From: Flavobacterium sp. 5 | GTDB lineage: Bacteria > Bacteroidota > Bacteroidia > Flavobacteriales > Flavobacteriaceae | Assembly (NCBI RefSeq): GCF_002813295.1 | Contig: NZ_PHUE01000001.1 | Location: 3,720,001-3,784,000 of the forward strand | Direction of reading: 5' to 3' | DNA length: 64,000 nt | Shown here: positions 45,803 through 54,286 of the stretch, one piece after another | Numbering within the stretch: the stretch's first letter is position 1 | How the letters are laid out: the number at the start of each line of letters is the position of its first letter | Notes under the pieces: generated by a model | What the model saw: only the letters and a program-made list of their open reading frames with translations | What the model was told of the DNA's origin: nothing | The model's database searches: none | Position numbers and translations under genes: made by a program

Positions 45803-46793
45803 TGAATCTACATTTAGATAAAGACAATTTTGAAGGTGCTATTGTTGCTACCGCTGATTATTTTGAAATTCCAGAGATTTTTATTGAAAAGGATTATTGG
45901 GTAACTTATGCTTTGCATCAATTGTTTCATTCTGAAGTGAAAGATTTGATTGTTTTTAAGGGGGTACTTCATTATCCAAATGCTATGGTGTTATTAAGCG
46001 ATTTTCGGAAGATATTGATATCGTTGTTGTGAAGAATGATACTGATACTGGAAATGTTTTAAAAAATAGATTGAAAGACATTACAAATGTAATTGATAAA
46101 TCTCTTCTTGAGGTTGTACTTAATGATCCGAATACTAATAAGAAAGGCAGTATTCGAAAAATTATTTATTCCTATCCAAAGGTTGGTGTAAAAGGTCTTT
46201 ATGGCGAAGTAAGAGAAAATATTGCTTTGGAAGTTTCTCATTTGGGTAATGCGGAACCTAATGTTGTACAACCTATTCGTACTTTGATTGCGGATTATAT
46301 TAAAATTACACCCAATATTGAATTAATTGCTGGGTTTGGATTAGAAGATTTTCAGGTACAAGCTTTGTCAGTTGAGCGCACTTTTTGTGAAAAGATAATT
46401 GGCCTGGTTCGTTTTTCTTATATTGAAAATCCTTTGGAGGATTTGTCTAACAAAGTACGTCATACTTATGATTTGCATTTATTGATACAACTTGACTCTA
46501 TAAAAGACTTTGTATATTCAACTTCTTTTGATACAATGTTATTACAGGTTGCCAAAGATGATGATAAAGCAATTCCTAACGACAAAAATTGGTTGTATCA
46601 ACACCCGAAAGAAGCACTAATTTTTAGTAAAACTGCTACTGTTTGGGACACTCTAAAAAAGACCTACACTGGTTCTACATTTACCGAATTAATTATCGGG
46701 AAAGCTTTACCGCCTGATGAAAATGAGGTTTTGGGAACTTTGTTGTTTCTTTCTAAACGTATTGAAAGAATAGAGTGGGATGTTGAGAAATAA
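45802..46793 (+). pseudogene. abiEii: AbiEii-type nucleotidyltransferase toxin, frameshifted
   Basis: Two frames together encode an AbiEii/AbiGii toxin: 45802 to about 45964 in one frame, and the rest to 46793 in another. Adding one G to the GGGGG run at 45960-45964 restores KGGTSLSKCYGVIKRFSEDI, which is exactly the nucleotidyltransferase motif (GGTSLSK followed by DID). The break is therefore a one-base deletion in a G run within the catalytic motif. The protein would be non-functional unless the run slips back. Causes could be decay of the toxin, phase variation or a sequencing error. Confidence 0.88.
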
Positions 46794-46897
46794 ACGATTT
46801 AGTATTTATTGAAATCTAAATATTTTTTAAATGTAACTATTTGTTTATGTTTTGTTTATAGAAAATTTCGAGTCGCAAGCATTAGCTGTGAACTTAC

Positions 46898-46936
46898 TAT
46901 TTTGTAACAAATTAAGTAAATATTTGTTACAAAATA
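46898..46936. repeat. Perfect 15-bp inverted repeat
   Basis: TATTTTGTAACAAAT (46898-46912) and ATTTGTTACAAAATA (46922-46936) are perfect complements around a 9-base loop. Each arm also holds the near-palindrome TTTGTWACAAA. It lies between the convergent abiEii and Fic genes and could be a terminator or an orphan operator. The rest of 46794-47048 holds no gene. Confidence 0.75.
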
Positions 46937-47048
46937 AATGTTTGTTAATTTGCCTTTTTTGTGGTAAAATAATAGTAAAGAATCTATTAAATTAGTCGGA
47001 GAAGGGGATTGCTTGGATTGTAAATTTTAAATACATAAGACTAAATAA

Positions 47049-48026
47049 TTACTCTAAATTGAGTTGATAGGCAATAGATCGTCTGGCACCGATTTTTATA
47101 AAGGCACTGCTTTCTGCTAATTCTTGTAAATCTCTAGTTGCGGTGGCTTTAGAGGTTTTATTAATAGACATGTATTTCTTAGCAGTCATACCTCCTTGAA
47201 ATCCTTTTTCGCCTTGATCCATCATTTTTGTTATGGCTTTTAGCTGTCGTTCATTGAGATCATTTTTGAATTTTTCGAAAAACTTGGTTTTCTTCAGGGC
47301 GAAGAGAATAACTGTTTTGGTATCTGTTACGGCTTCAGATAGTATGTTGAAAAAATAAATAATCCAATCGGTAATATGTAAGTCACACAGGGCTTTTTTA
47401 AGTTCGGAGTTGTATTGTGCTTTATTCTTTTCAATTACTTTTGAAAGACTTATAAAAATAAGAATGTCTAATTTTTCGACTAGGGCTCGTCCTATACGTC
47501 CGTTGTCGTCTTCAAAAGGATGTAGTGTTTCAAAATACAAATGGGTAATGGCCGAAAGTATCATAGCTTCTCCAATTTTACCTACTTCTGTTTTTGAAAA
47601 ATTCTGATACCAATGAAAAAAGTGGTTCATTAAATTAGGTAGGTCCTTTGAGGGAGGTGCTTCGTAATATACTATGAAGTTTCCATAACTTCCCGAAATG
47701 ACTTGCATGGGTTCGGTACCAGAGCGGTATTTTCTTGCATTGATTCCTTTTTCAGCATTCATCAGTAGCTCGTGCCAGTGTAATAATAACGATTCATCCA
47801 AAGGTTTTGCATACGTATTTTGTACCTCAATCATCAATTGGGCGATGGCATTTGCTTTATTGTTTTTGGTGTTTTGATGAAAGTCTTTGATTCCCAAATT
47901 AAGTTTGAGTGATGACATTATTTCTTCGCGGCTAAAATATTCGCCTTCAATTTCAGACGTTTTTAAAGCTTCGACCAGCATTATTTCAATAAAAATCTCC
48001 TGTTTTGTTGCCTCCGAAAAACCCAT
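47049..48026 (-). CDS. Fic-family protein with broken 5' end (DUF4172 type)
   Basis: From the first ATG the protein has 325 residues with the Fic motif HPFEDDNGRIGR (Asp instead of Gly after the first acid) and a C-terminal winged helix. Fic enzymes transfer AMP or similar groups to proteins. In-frame codons upstream of the ATG encode SWQFKNFPDFTFDESNIQ and more, which is the conserved DUF4172 N-terminus. They are preceded by a TAG (48134-48132), itself preceded by an ATG (48137-48135). The original gene was probably 47049-48137 with a nonsense change at codon 2. The present product would lack about 37 N-terminal residues. Confidence 0.8.
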   Translation of the reverse strand: MGFSEATKQEIFIEIMLVEALKTSEIEGEYFSREEIMSSLKLNLGIKDFHQNTKNNKANAIAQLMIEVQNTYAKPLDESLLLHWHELLMNAEKGINARKYRSGTEPMQVISGSYGNFIVYYEAPPSKDLPNLMNHFFHWYQNFSKTEVGKIGEAMILSAITHLYFETLHPFEDDNGRIGRALVEKLDILIFISLSKVIEKNKAQYNSELKKALCDLHITDWIIYFFNILSEAVTDTKTVILFALKKTKFFEKFKNDLNERQLKAITKMMDQGEKGFQGGMTAKKYMSINKTSKATATRDLQELAESSAFIKIGARRSIAYQLNLE

Positions 48027-48139
48027 AAGGAGTCCGTTGGCTTCGCCTACTGCTAAAGCAAAATTTTTTATAATTGGTTGGATGTTACTTTCATCAAAAG
48101 TAAAATCAGGAAAGTTTTTGAATTGCCAACTCTACATGG

Positions 48140-48210
48140 TGAGCCGATTAAAAGTGTTATTCGGCTCAAATACACTAAAAATATGAGCTGATTAGGTTGT
48201 CTAATTGGCT
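48140..48210. promoter_or_regulatory. Four related half-sites upstream of the Fic gene
   Basis: TGAGCCGATTA at 48140, its inverse ending in TCGGCTCA at 48161-48168, TGAGCTGATTA at 48182, and its inverse TAATTGGCTCA ending at 48210 form two tandem imperfect palindromes. They lie just upstream of the ancestral Fic start, so they are candidate operators. From 48211 to 48483 I see no gene. Confidence 0.6.
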
Positions 48211-48483
48211 CAAGATTGTGTTGAAATAGAAACTAGACTGTTTTTAATGAATCAGTTACCATAATTTTCGCAAGCGGGATGTAATTACTAGTTGAGGATA
48301 ATTAACTGAAGTATTACTAAATCAAAAGGCTATTACCGATATAAGGTAGTTAATATCAATTTCATTTTCAAAAACTGCAATTTCTATCTTTTGGTTTAGC
48401 CTCAATAAACCATCGATATTACCATTATATTTTTGGTAAATCCTTAATTGTTAGATATTTATGCGGTTTCTCATAAAATAACT

Positions 48484-48646
48484 GCTAACGTCTTGGCGCT
48501 ACAAGAGGTTTGGGATTAAAGAGGCGAGTTTTTTCCATTATGCCCACCCGAGCGATAGCGAACTGACGAAGTAAATTTTCCAAATACAAAACCATCTTCA
48601 AATTCAGCCAAATACCCAAATCTCTTGTAACGGCTCCTATGTTTGT
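48484..48646 (-). repeat. attC-like hairpin repeat, copy A
   Basis: In gene orientation (minus strand) the outer boxes are ACAAAC and GTTAGC. The inner stem is GTTACAAGAGATTTGGG with its complement about 110 bases on. The interior (CCGAGCGATAGCGAAC and flanks) is shared almost unchanged with copies at 51536, 53136 and 54151. Confidence 0.8.
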
Positions 48647-48690
48647 AATTTATTATATTTAAGTAATTTAAAATCTAAAATTGAAAGAAC

Positions 48691-48860
48691 AAATGAGCAG
48701 AACAAGATATTGTAACGGCTTAGGCATTATAGCTTCACTAACATGATTATCCCTGCTCATTTCTTGCTTCAAACCGTACAGTTTATTTGAACAAAAAGTT
48801 CGTGCTAGGATCGTTGGTTGTATTGCAAGACTTGTTCTATCAATAAAAAATAAAAGTAAA
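48691..48860 (+). ncRNA. Candidate IS110 bridge RNA region
   Basis: IS110 elements encode a bridge RNA in the non-coding end next to the transposase. Here AAATGAGCAG (48691-48700) pairs perfectly with CTGCTCATTT (48753-48762), and AGAACAAG (48699-48706) could pair with CTTGTTCT (48831-48838). The region is gene-free and right before the transposase. The call rests on position and these stems only, and the two pairings partly compete. Confidence 0.45.
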
Positions 48861-48864
48861 GAAA

Positions 48865-49842
48865 ATGGAAAACAAAAACAACTATTGTGGTATTGATGTT
48901 TCGAGCGAAACATTAGATGCTTATTTTAAGAATAAGAAAGGTATTGAACAACATTTGCAAGTTTCCAATTCGGTATCTGGATTTAGAGAATTGATAAAAG
49001 AAACAGGAAAAGAAACTCACTTTGTTATGGAATCAACAGGTGTTTATCATTTGAGTTTTATATTCTTTTTGAATACCAAAAATATAAAATTTAGTGTTGT
49101 GAATGCCCTTCAAATCAAGCGTTACATTCAAATGCATTTAGAGCGCAATAAATCGGATAAGAAAGATGCAAAACGGATCTATGAATATGGATTAGATCGT
49201 CATCCAGAATTGTATCAAATGCCTGACAACACTTACTTTGAATGTCGTTCTTTAAATAATTGTATACACGATTTAACCAAAGAAGTCACCAAGTTCAGCA
49301 ATCATATACATAGCTTAAAGAAGTGTCCTTTTGATACGAAATCGGTAGAGAAAAGCTTTGATAAAATCATCAAAAAACTAAGAGAAGAGAAGCAAAATTT
49401 AGAACTTGAGTTACAAGAAAAACTCGTTGAATGGGAAGGAGAAACTTTAAAATTAGTACAGAGTGTAAAAGGAATTGGAACTAGGGCATCAGCCGAATTA
49501 ATTATCTATACTAAAGGGTTTAAAGATATGAATTCCTATAAACAATTGATCTCGTATGCAGGGTTAAGTCCCACCGAATATCAAAGTGGAAGTAGTATAA
49601 GAGGAAAGGTTAGAATCTGTAAACAAGGAGGAAAACAACTACGTAACATCTTATATATGTGCGCGCTAAATGCAAAGAAAACCAATGCACATTGTAGTGC
49701 ATTATATGACCGATTAGTAGCTAATGGAAAGAACAAAAAAGTAGCTCTAATTGCAGTGTGCAATAAGCTGCTGAAAATTGTATTTGGAGTAGTCAAAAAC
49801 AGAACTTTATACCAGAATATTTATTTACAAAAAACGGCTTAA
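48865..49842 (+). CDS. IS110-family transposase (DEDD recombinase)
   Basis: This 325-residue protein starts with the RuvC-like domain (GIDVSSETLDAYFK with the first Asp, VMESTGVYH with the Glu, NKSDKKDAKRIYEYG with the last Asps). It ends with the transposase_20 domain (VQSVKGIGTRASAELI, with ISYAGLSPTEYQSGSSIRGK), whose serine near the end is the nucleophile in this family. The frame is intact. It is on the strand opposite to the cassette-like genes. Confidence 0.9.
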   Translation: MENKNNYCGIDVSSETLDAYFKNKKGIEQHLQVSNSVSGFRELIKETGKETHFVMESTGVYHLSFIFFLNTKNIKFSVVNALQIKRYIQMHLERNKSDKKDAKRIYEYGLDRHPELYQMPDNTYFECRSLNNCIHDLTKEVTKFSNHIHSLKKCPFDTKSVEKSFDKIIKKLREEKQNLELELQEKLVEWEGETLKLVQSVKGIGTRASAELIIYTKGFKDMNSYKQLISYAGLSPTEYQSGSSIRGKVRICKQGGKQLRNILYMCALNAKKTNAHCSALYDRLVANGKNKKVALIAVCNKLLKIVFGVVKNRTLYQNIYLQKTA

Positions 49843-49880
49843 AAATTAGTTTTTTTACACAGTTCATGTTGTGCGTAGTA

Positions 49881-50834
49881 TTAATTTTTCTTATATGTTG
49901 TTGTTTTTTTATCTCCATTTTTTGTTATGATTCTATTTTCAACAGCTTTTTTTAAATCTCTACTCGCTGTTGCAGATGATAAATCTTTGAAATAATTTAA
50001 ATAATCTTTTCTTGTAAATTCATCTACAAAATTTTCAATAAAAACTTGAATTCTATCTTCATTAGAAAGCTTTTTTACTGAATTTTCTAAAAGTTCATTT
50101 AAAGATTGTTCTATTATACTCAACATATATTCAATGAATTTTGTTGATTTACCTTCTTTATCGGAAGCAGATAATGCACTATAGTATGCTGATTGATTTT
50201 TTGATATTAATGTTTCAAAAGGCAAAAAAGCAAAAACTGGATATTCGTCCATTAAAATTAAAGTTTGCCATAATCTTCCCATTCTTCCGTTTCCATCCAT
50301 AAAGGGATGAATGAATTCCATTTCATAATGAAAGACACAGCTTTTAATTAATGAAATTTCAGATTTGTCCTTTAAGTACTGAAATAAATCTTTCATTAAA
50401 AATGGGACATTTTGATACGGAGGAGCAATATGCTCAACTTTAGAACCTTTTACAATTCCAACACCTTTTATTCTATATTTTCCTGAATTTTCAATAAGAT
50501 CTTTCATTAACATTTTATGAGCTTTTAAAAAATCTTTTTCAGAATGATATTTAAGTTCATTTAAATTTTTATAAACCTCCAAGGCATTCAGTACTTCGAT
50601 TATATCTTTTTGAGGCCCGACAACTCTTTTGTTTTCTAAAATTGCCGTAATTTGTTCTTCAGATAAAGTGTTTCCTTCAATACTTAATGAAGAATGAATT
50701 GTTTTTATTTGATTTTGTTTTCGCAATGTTGGATTAGTTTTTACTAAATATTTTGCATTTACTTCTCCAATCTTTTCAGAAATTGAAGATACGAATTTTA
50801 ATATTTGCGAAGTTATTTCGTATGGAGGTTTCAT
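49881..50834 (-). CDS. Fic-family adenylyltransferase, self-inhibited type
   Basis: This 317-residue protein has an intact catalytic motif HPFMDGNGRMGR (residues 176-187) and an N-terminal inhibitory helix with SLSIEG (Glu 53), the (S/T)xxxE(G/N) motif of class II Fic proteins. A winged-helix domain follows (DYLNYFKDLSSATASRDLKK). It probably AMPylates a protein target and represses its own promoter through the HTH. Palindromic operator-like repeats stand just upstream. It is the last gene of the cassette-like array. Confidence 0.85.
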   Translation of the reverse strand: MKPPYEITSQILKFVSSISEKIGEVNAKYLVKTNPTLRKQNQIKTIHSSLSIEGNTLSEEQITAILENKRVVGPQKDIIEVLNALEVYKNLNELKYHSEKDFLKAHKMLMKDLIENSGKYRIKGVGIVKGSKVEHIAPPYQNVPFLMKDLFQYLKDKSEISLIKSCVFHYEMEFIHPFMDGNGRMGRLWQTLILMDEYPVFAFLPFETLISKNQSAYYSALSASDKEGKSTKFIEYMLSIIEQSLNELLENSVKKLSNEDRIQVFIENFVDEFTRKDYLNYFKDLSSATASRDLKKAVENRIITKNGDKKTTTYKKN

Positions 50835-50837
50835 ATT

Positions 50838-50868
50838 TTGATACTATCATTTGATACTATCAAAAGTA
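50838..50868 (-). promoter_or_regulatory. Fic promoter with paired palindromes
   Basis: TTGATACTATCA occurs at 50838-50849 and 50851-50862, and its core TGATACTATCA is a palindrome. The minus-strand -7 box TACTTTTG (50868-50861) overlaps the second copy. This fits repression by the HTH domain of the Fic protein. Confidence 0.75.
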
Positions 50869-50910
50869 TAAATTTAATTCGATTTTTGATATTATGTTGG
50901 GAAATATTAC

Positions 50911-51035
50911 GCACAACGTCTTGGTGCTTGTCGTGGTTGGGGATTTCGAAGCCGAGTATTTTCGGTTAAACGAATATATGAATAAAAACGTTGATTCCAC
51001 TAAAACCCCAATCACGACAAACGGCTGTTATGCGT
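50911..51035 (-). repeat. attC-like hairpin repeat, divergent copy B
   Basis: The plan is the same as the other copies but the stem sequence differs. On the plus strand, GCACAACGTCTTGGTGCT is followed by TGTCGTGGTTGGGG. About 70 bases on, CCCCAATCACGACA pairs with the latter, then ACGGCTGTTATGCG follows. Conserved box letters with a changed but still paired stem point to selection on structure. Confidence 0.75.
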
Positions 51036-51039
51036 TCGT

Positions 51040-51516
51040 TTATTTTTTTTTAGTCCAAATGTTTGCAACTTCAAAATGTCGGTAAAAGATTATCCAATTA
51101 GTTTCTTCGGAAAGTATTGTAACGTCATCTGAGCTTGGATACAAAAAATCAGTCCAATATTTTAAGAAAATTGATTTTGAAGTTTTCAATGTAATATTGT
51201 TTTTCCAAGTTACTATTATTTCTTCATTCCAAGGTTCAAGTAATAATTGTAGTTTACTTCTAAATCTTTCTACTTTCAAATTGTTTTCTGCATTTGTGCT
51301 TATCCAATCTGTTTGAGTATATTTTTCTATTAAGTTCTGTTCAATTTCGAAGTATTTAATAATCTTATTTAACCGTTTGGATTCAGATTCAGAAACGGGC
51401 TGAATTTGGCTTTTTTCCAATTCAGAAATTTCAGAATTATGATTTCTTTCCCATCTCCATCCTAATTCAAAATCCTTCAAAGGAATAAATTCTGAAACTT
51501 CAATATTTATTTTCAA
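51040..51516 (-). CDS. Cassette-like gene, unknown protein
   Basis: This 158-residue soluble protein has many charged and aromatic residues (ELGWRWERNHNSEISELEKS as an example near the start). I recognise no domain. It has no signal peptide or membrane segment. It sits alone between hairpin repeats B and C, with a few bases between its stop and repeat B, as a gene cassette would. Confidence 0.6.
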   Translation of the reverse strand: MKINIEVSEFIPLKDFELGWRWERNHNSEISELEKSQIQPVSESESKRLNKIIKYFEIEQNLIEKYTQTDWISTNAENNLKVERFRSKLQLLLEPWNEEIIVTWKNNITLKTSKSIFLKYWTDFLYPSSDDVTILSEETNWIIFYRHFEVANIWTKKK

Positions 51517-51535
51517 TGTTCCGTTTTTTTAAATG

Positions 51536-51697
51536 ATGCACCCGTCCTGGCGCTACAAGAGGTTTAGGATTAAAGATGCGAGTTTTTTCCATTATGCACA
51601 CCCGAGCGATAGCGAACTTACGAAGTAAATTTTCCAAGTACAAAACCATTTTTAAATTAAGCCTAATGCCCAAATCTCTTGTAACGGCTGGTGGCAG
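51536..51697 (-). repeat. attC-like hairpin repeat, copy C
   Basis: It has the same interior and stem as copy A. The outer boxes are altered (GCCACC and GGGTGC instead of the AAC/GTT forms). It begins 3 bp after the stop codon of the serine hydrolase gene (on the minus strand). Confidence 0.8.
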
Positions 51698-51700
51698 TTT

Positions 51701-53089
51701 TTATTTCGTCCGTTTTGCTTCTATCTTCTTTCCATTCTGTAATAAAAACAAATTTGAAATTTCTCCTTTTTCGTTCTTTTCAAACTGAATTTGTGCATCT
51801 ACTACTTTATAGAAAAATAACATTTCACTTTCTACAAATATCGGAAACGTATTTTGTCCTGTCAATTGTGAAAATAGTTGGTCTTTATCTAATGAAATTT
51901 TGATTTCAAAATCTTTTTCAACCTGATAATTCCCAACAAACTTTTGAAGTTCTTCAGTTGTAATAATAATTTCTTTTCTGATTTTTTGCACAGGCAATGG
52001 TTTATTATATAGAATATTTCTAATTGCTTTAGAAGGAATTGACACGTTGTTGTGATTTTGAAGTATTATTATTGTTTTATCATTCGTAATATGTCTATCG
52101 ATAAAAGTTACATAACCTGGCCAACCCCCATTATGGTTTGCAATTTTCCCAAAATCAGCATTTTCTTCAATTCCCCAACCAAAACCATAATTCCTTTTAG
52201 CTCCGTCTTTCAAAGTTGCTACTTCAAAAACTGCTTTCATTCCCTCTTTTGTGAGTAATTTATTGGTGTATAATACTCTATCCCAAATCAATAAATCCTT
52301 TACAGTTGAATTAACTGTTCCGTCTCCAACAATACCATCAAGCCAAATAACCATTTTAGTTTCTTTCAATTCGTCTGGTAAAACATATTTTTTCAAACTA
52401 TCTGAGTAAACATATCCAAAAGCATAATTGTCAATTTTCTTTGGCGATAATCTACGAGTGTACACAAAGGTATTTTTCATTTTCAACGGTTTGAAAATAG
52501 CTTTTTTTAGATAGTCAGCGTATGTCAAACCCGATACTTTCTCAATTATTGATGCCAATAGTGCATAGCCCGTGTTGCTATATTCCCATTTAGTATTTGT
52601 CTCAAATAATATTTTTGGTTGATGATTACTAAATATATTAATTATGTCTTTGTTAGTGGCAATTTTAGATTTGTCAAATAAACTATCCATAAGCTGCATA
52701 TAGTCTGGAAGACCTCCAGTATGATTTAATAAGTTTCTTACAGTTATACCTTTATAAAAAGAAAGTTCGGGTAAGTATTTTTGGATGTCATCGTCCAAAT
52801 TCAACTTCCCTTTTTCTTTAAGTATCATTATCCCCATAGCTGTGAACTGCTTTGAACAAGATGCCAATTCAAAAATCGAATTTTCGTTCAATTTATCTTT
52901 TGTTGTTTCGTTTGCAAGTCCAAAACTATGGCTATAAATAACTTTCCCTTTTTCTGCAATTAGAAAATTTCCATTGATTTTCTCTTTTGAATAAAGAGAA
53001 TTGAGTAAACTGTCAATTTTTTGAATTCTGTCTTGTCCAAATGTAAGATGCCCAATTAAAAGAAGTCCGATTGTAATGGCTAATTTCAT
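51701..53089 (-). CDS. Serine hydrolase, beta-lactamase class C fold
   Basis: This 462-residue exported protein has a signal peptide ending at LTFGQ. It has the active-site SxxK in ELASCSKQFT, the YxN motif in YSNTGYALL, and an HNGG in place of KTG. A C-terminal lipocalin-like extension follows (VGNYQVEKDFEIKISLD). Members include D-aminopeptidases, esterases and penicillin-binding relatives. A substrate cannot be read from sequence. It is the only exported protein in the array and is flanked by repeats C and D. Confidence 0.82.
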   Translation of the reverse strand: MKLAITIGLLLIGHLTFGQDRIQKIDSLLNSLYSKEKINGNFLIAEKGKVIYSHSFGLANETTKDKLNENSIFELASCSKQFTAMGIMILKEKGKLNLDDDIQKYLPELSFYKGITVRNLLNHTGGLPDYMQLMDSLFDKSKIATNKDIINIFSNHQPKILFETNTKWEYSNTGYALLASIIEKVSGLTYADYLKKAIFKPLKMKNTFVYTRRLSPKKIDNYAFGYVYSDSLKKYVLPDELKETKMVIWLDGIVGDGTVNSTVKDLLIWDRVLYTNKLLTKEGMKAVFEVATLKDGAKRNYGFGWGIEENADFGKIANHNGGWPGYVTFIDRHITNDKTIIILQNHNNVSIPSKAIRNILYNKPLPVQKIRKEIIITTEELQKFVGNYQVEKDFEIKISLDKDQLFSQLTGQNTFPIFVESEMLFFYKVVDAQIQFEKNEKGEISNLFLLQNGKKIEAKRTK

Positions 53090-53135
53090 TTTTTTATTTT
53101 TTGTTAATTAATGTAGGTGAGATGTCTCGCAAAAT

Positions 53136-53304
53136 TGCCACCAACGTCTTGGTGCTACAAGAGGTTTGGGATTAAAGATGCGAGTTTTTTCCATTATGCA
53201 CACCCGAGCGATAGCGAACGGACGAAGTAAATTTTCCAAATACAAAACCATCTTTAGATTCAGCCAAATGCCCAAATCTCTTGTAACGGCTCCTATGTTG
53301 GCAG
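53136..53304 (-). repeat. attC-like hairpin repeat, copy D
   Basis: Outer boxes on the minus strand are TGCCAAC and GTTGGTG. The inner stem GTTACAAGAGATTTGGG is paired about 110 bases on, and the interior is as in copy A with a few base changes. It starts 4 bp after the stop of the 53308 gene. Confidence 0.8.
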
Positions 53305-53307
53305 TAG

Positions 53308-54126
53308 TTATTTTTTTGAGTTTTCGTCTATTTCATTTATTATTTTTTCAAAATCTGTTAAATCTCCAATTTGCATAAAGTTCATATCTTCTCTTTCAAA
53401 TTTTTTATAATTTTCAAAATTCCGATAAGCTAAAAGATATTGTTCAATCGGGTTTTCATTATTATCGTGTTTTTGAATAAATATTCTTTCGACTTTTTCT
53501 AAATAGTATTTTCTGAACAAAATAGAGTAGGCAGTTTTTCCTTTATTATTTTCATAAGGAACGAACAAGTCGTTGTAACCTTCTGGTAATTTTGTTGATA
53601 TTTTACTAATTCCTTTACCAAACTTACACTTTCGCTTGCTGTTATGAAGTTTTTTATCAGGAAAAAGTGTGTGAACTATTTTTGTGTTTTTATATGTTAT
53701 TAAATGATATTTTTCTGATTGATTATAATTATAATATCCTGTGTATTTATCAAAAACATCAGGTTTGTTATTCTTTGTTATGTTTTTGTTTTCTTCACAA
53801 AAAATGGTGTCAGCAATTTTTACATAATCAATTATTGGCATCATTCTCGGATTAAACTTGCTTGGATTGTCAAGTTTTAAATTCTCTATTTCGTTAGGAA
53901 TCCAATAGTTTTTGAAAGATAAAAAACTATGTCTTTCATTTAGATGTTTAAAACCTGTATCTAAATTTCCTTCAACAAATATTAGCTTATTATTTTTTGA
54001 AATTGTTTTAATTGAAATTTGTGTAGCATTTCCATTTATAACAGTTGCATCATAATAATATTCCCAATTAGATTCCGCTTCATTTTCAATAATAGTTAAT
54101 TCCTCTTTTGTGAATAAATTTTCCAT
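53308..54126 (-). CDS. Cassette-like gene, unknown protein with possible nuclease-like part
   Basis: This is a 272-residue soluble protein. The blocks GFKHLNERHSFLSFKNYW and YHLITYKNTKIVHTLFPDK faintly recall small RNase-like toxin folds (barnase/EndoU/RelE-like), but I would not name a family on this basis. No signal peptide is present. It is a single gene between hairpin repeats D and E. Confidence 0.55.
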   Translation of the reverse strand: MENLFTKEELTIIENEAESNWEYYYDATVINGNATQISIKTISKNNKLIFVEGNLDTGFKHLNERHSFLSFKNYWIPNEIENLKLDNPSKFNPRMMPIIDYVKIADTIFCEENKNITKNNKPDVFDKYTGYYNYNQSEKYHLITYKNTKIVHTLFPDKKLHNSKRKCKFGKGISKISTKLPEGYNDLFVPYENNKGKTAYSILFRKYYLEKVERIFIQKHDNNENPIEQYLLAYRNFENYKKFEREDMNFMQIGDLTDFEKIINEIDENSKK

Positions 54127-54150
54127 TTTTTCGATTTTGCGGGATAATTA

Positions 54151-54286
54151 CTGCCAACGTCCTGTCGCTACAAGAGGTTTGGGATTAAAGATGCGAGTTT
54201 TTTCCATTATGCACAAATTTTCCAAGTATAAAACCATCTTTAAATTCAGCCAAATGCCCAAATCTCTTGTAACGGCTTAGCCATAG
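54151..54286 (-). repeat. attC-like hairpin repeat, shortened copy E
   Basis: It has the same stem and flanks as copies A, C and D, but lacks about 28 bp of the interior (the CCGAGCGATAGCGAAC part). The minus-strand end box is GTTGGCA. It begins directly after the stop codon of the STAND gene. Confidence 0.8.

Larger units (their letters stand above)
48647..49870 (+). mobile_element. IS110-family element (boundaries approximate)
   Basis: An IS110 transposase gene is preceded by about 200 bp of structured non-coding DNA, the usual plan of the IS110 group. These elements have no long terminal repeats, so I cannot place the ends exactly. It lies between Fic gene 49881 and hairpin repeat copy A, inside the cassette-like array. 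GCACAAC on the minus strand at about 49871-49877 looks like the outer box of a further hairpin repeat cut by the element. Confidence 0.7.

Noticed and set aside
47410-47607. Plus-strand open frames inside the Fic, HipT and other minus-strand genes
   Set aside because: They overlap genes with clear motifs and show no domains of their own; they are antisense shadows.
51536-54286. Repeats interpreted as MITEs or IS ends
   Set aside because: They carry no target duplications that I can see, always follow gene ends in the same orientation, and vary in stem while keeping pairing, which fits a recombination site or structured element better than a transposon.
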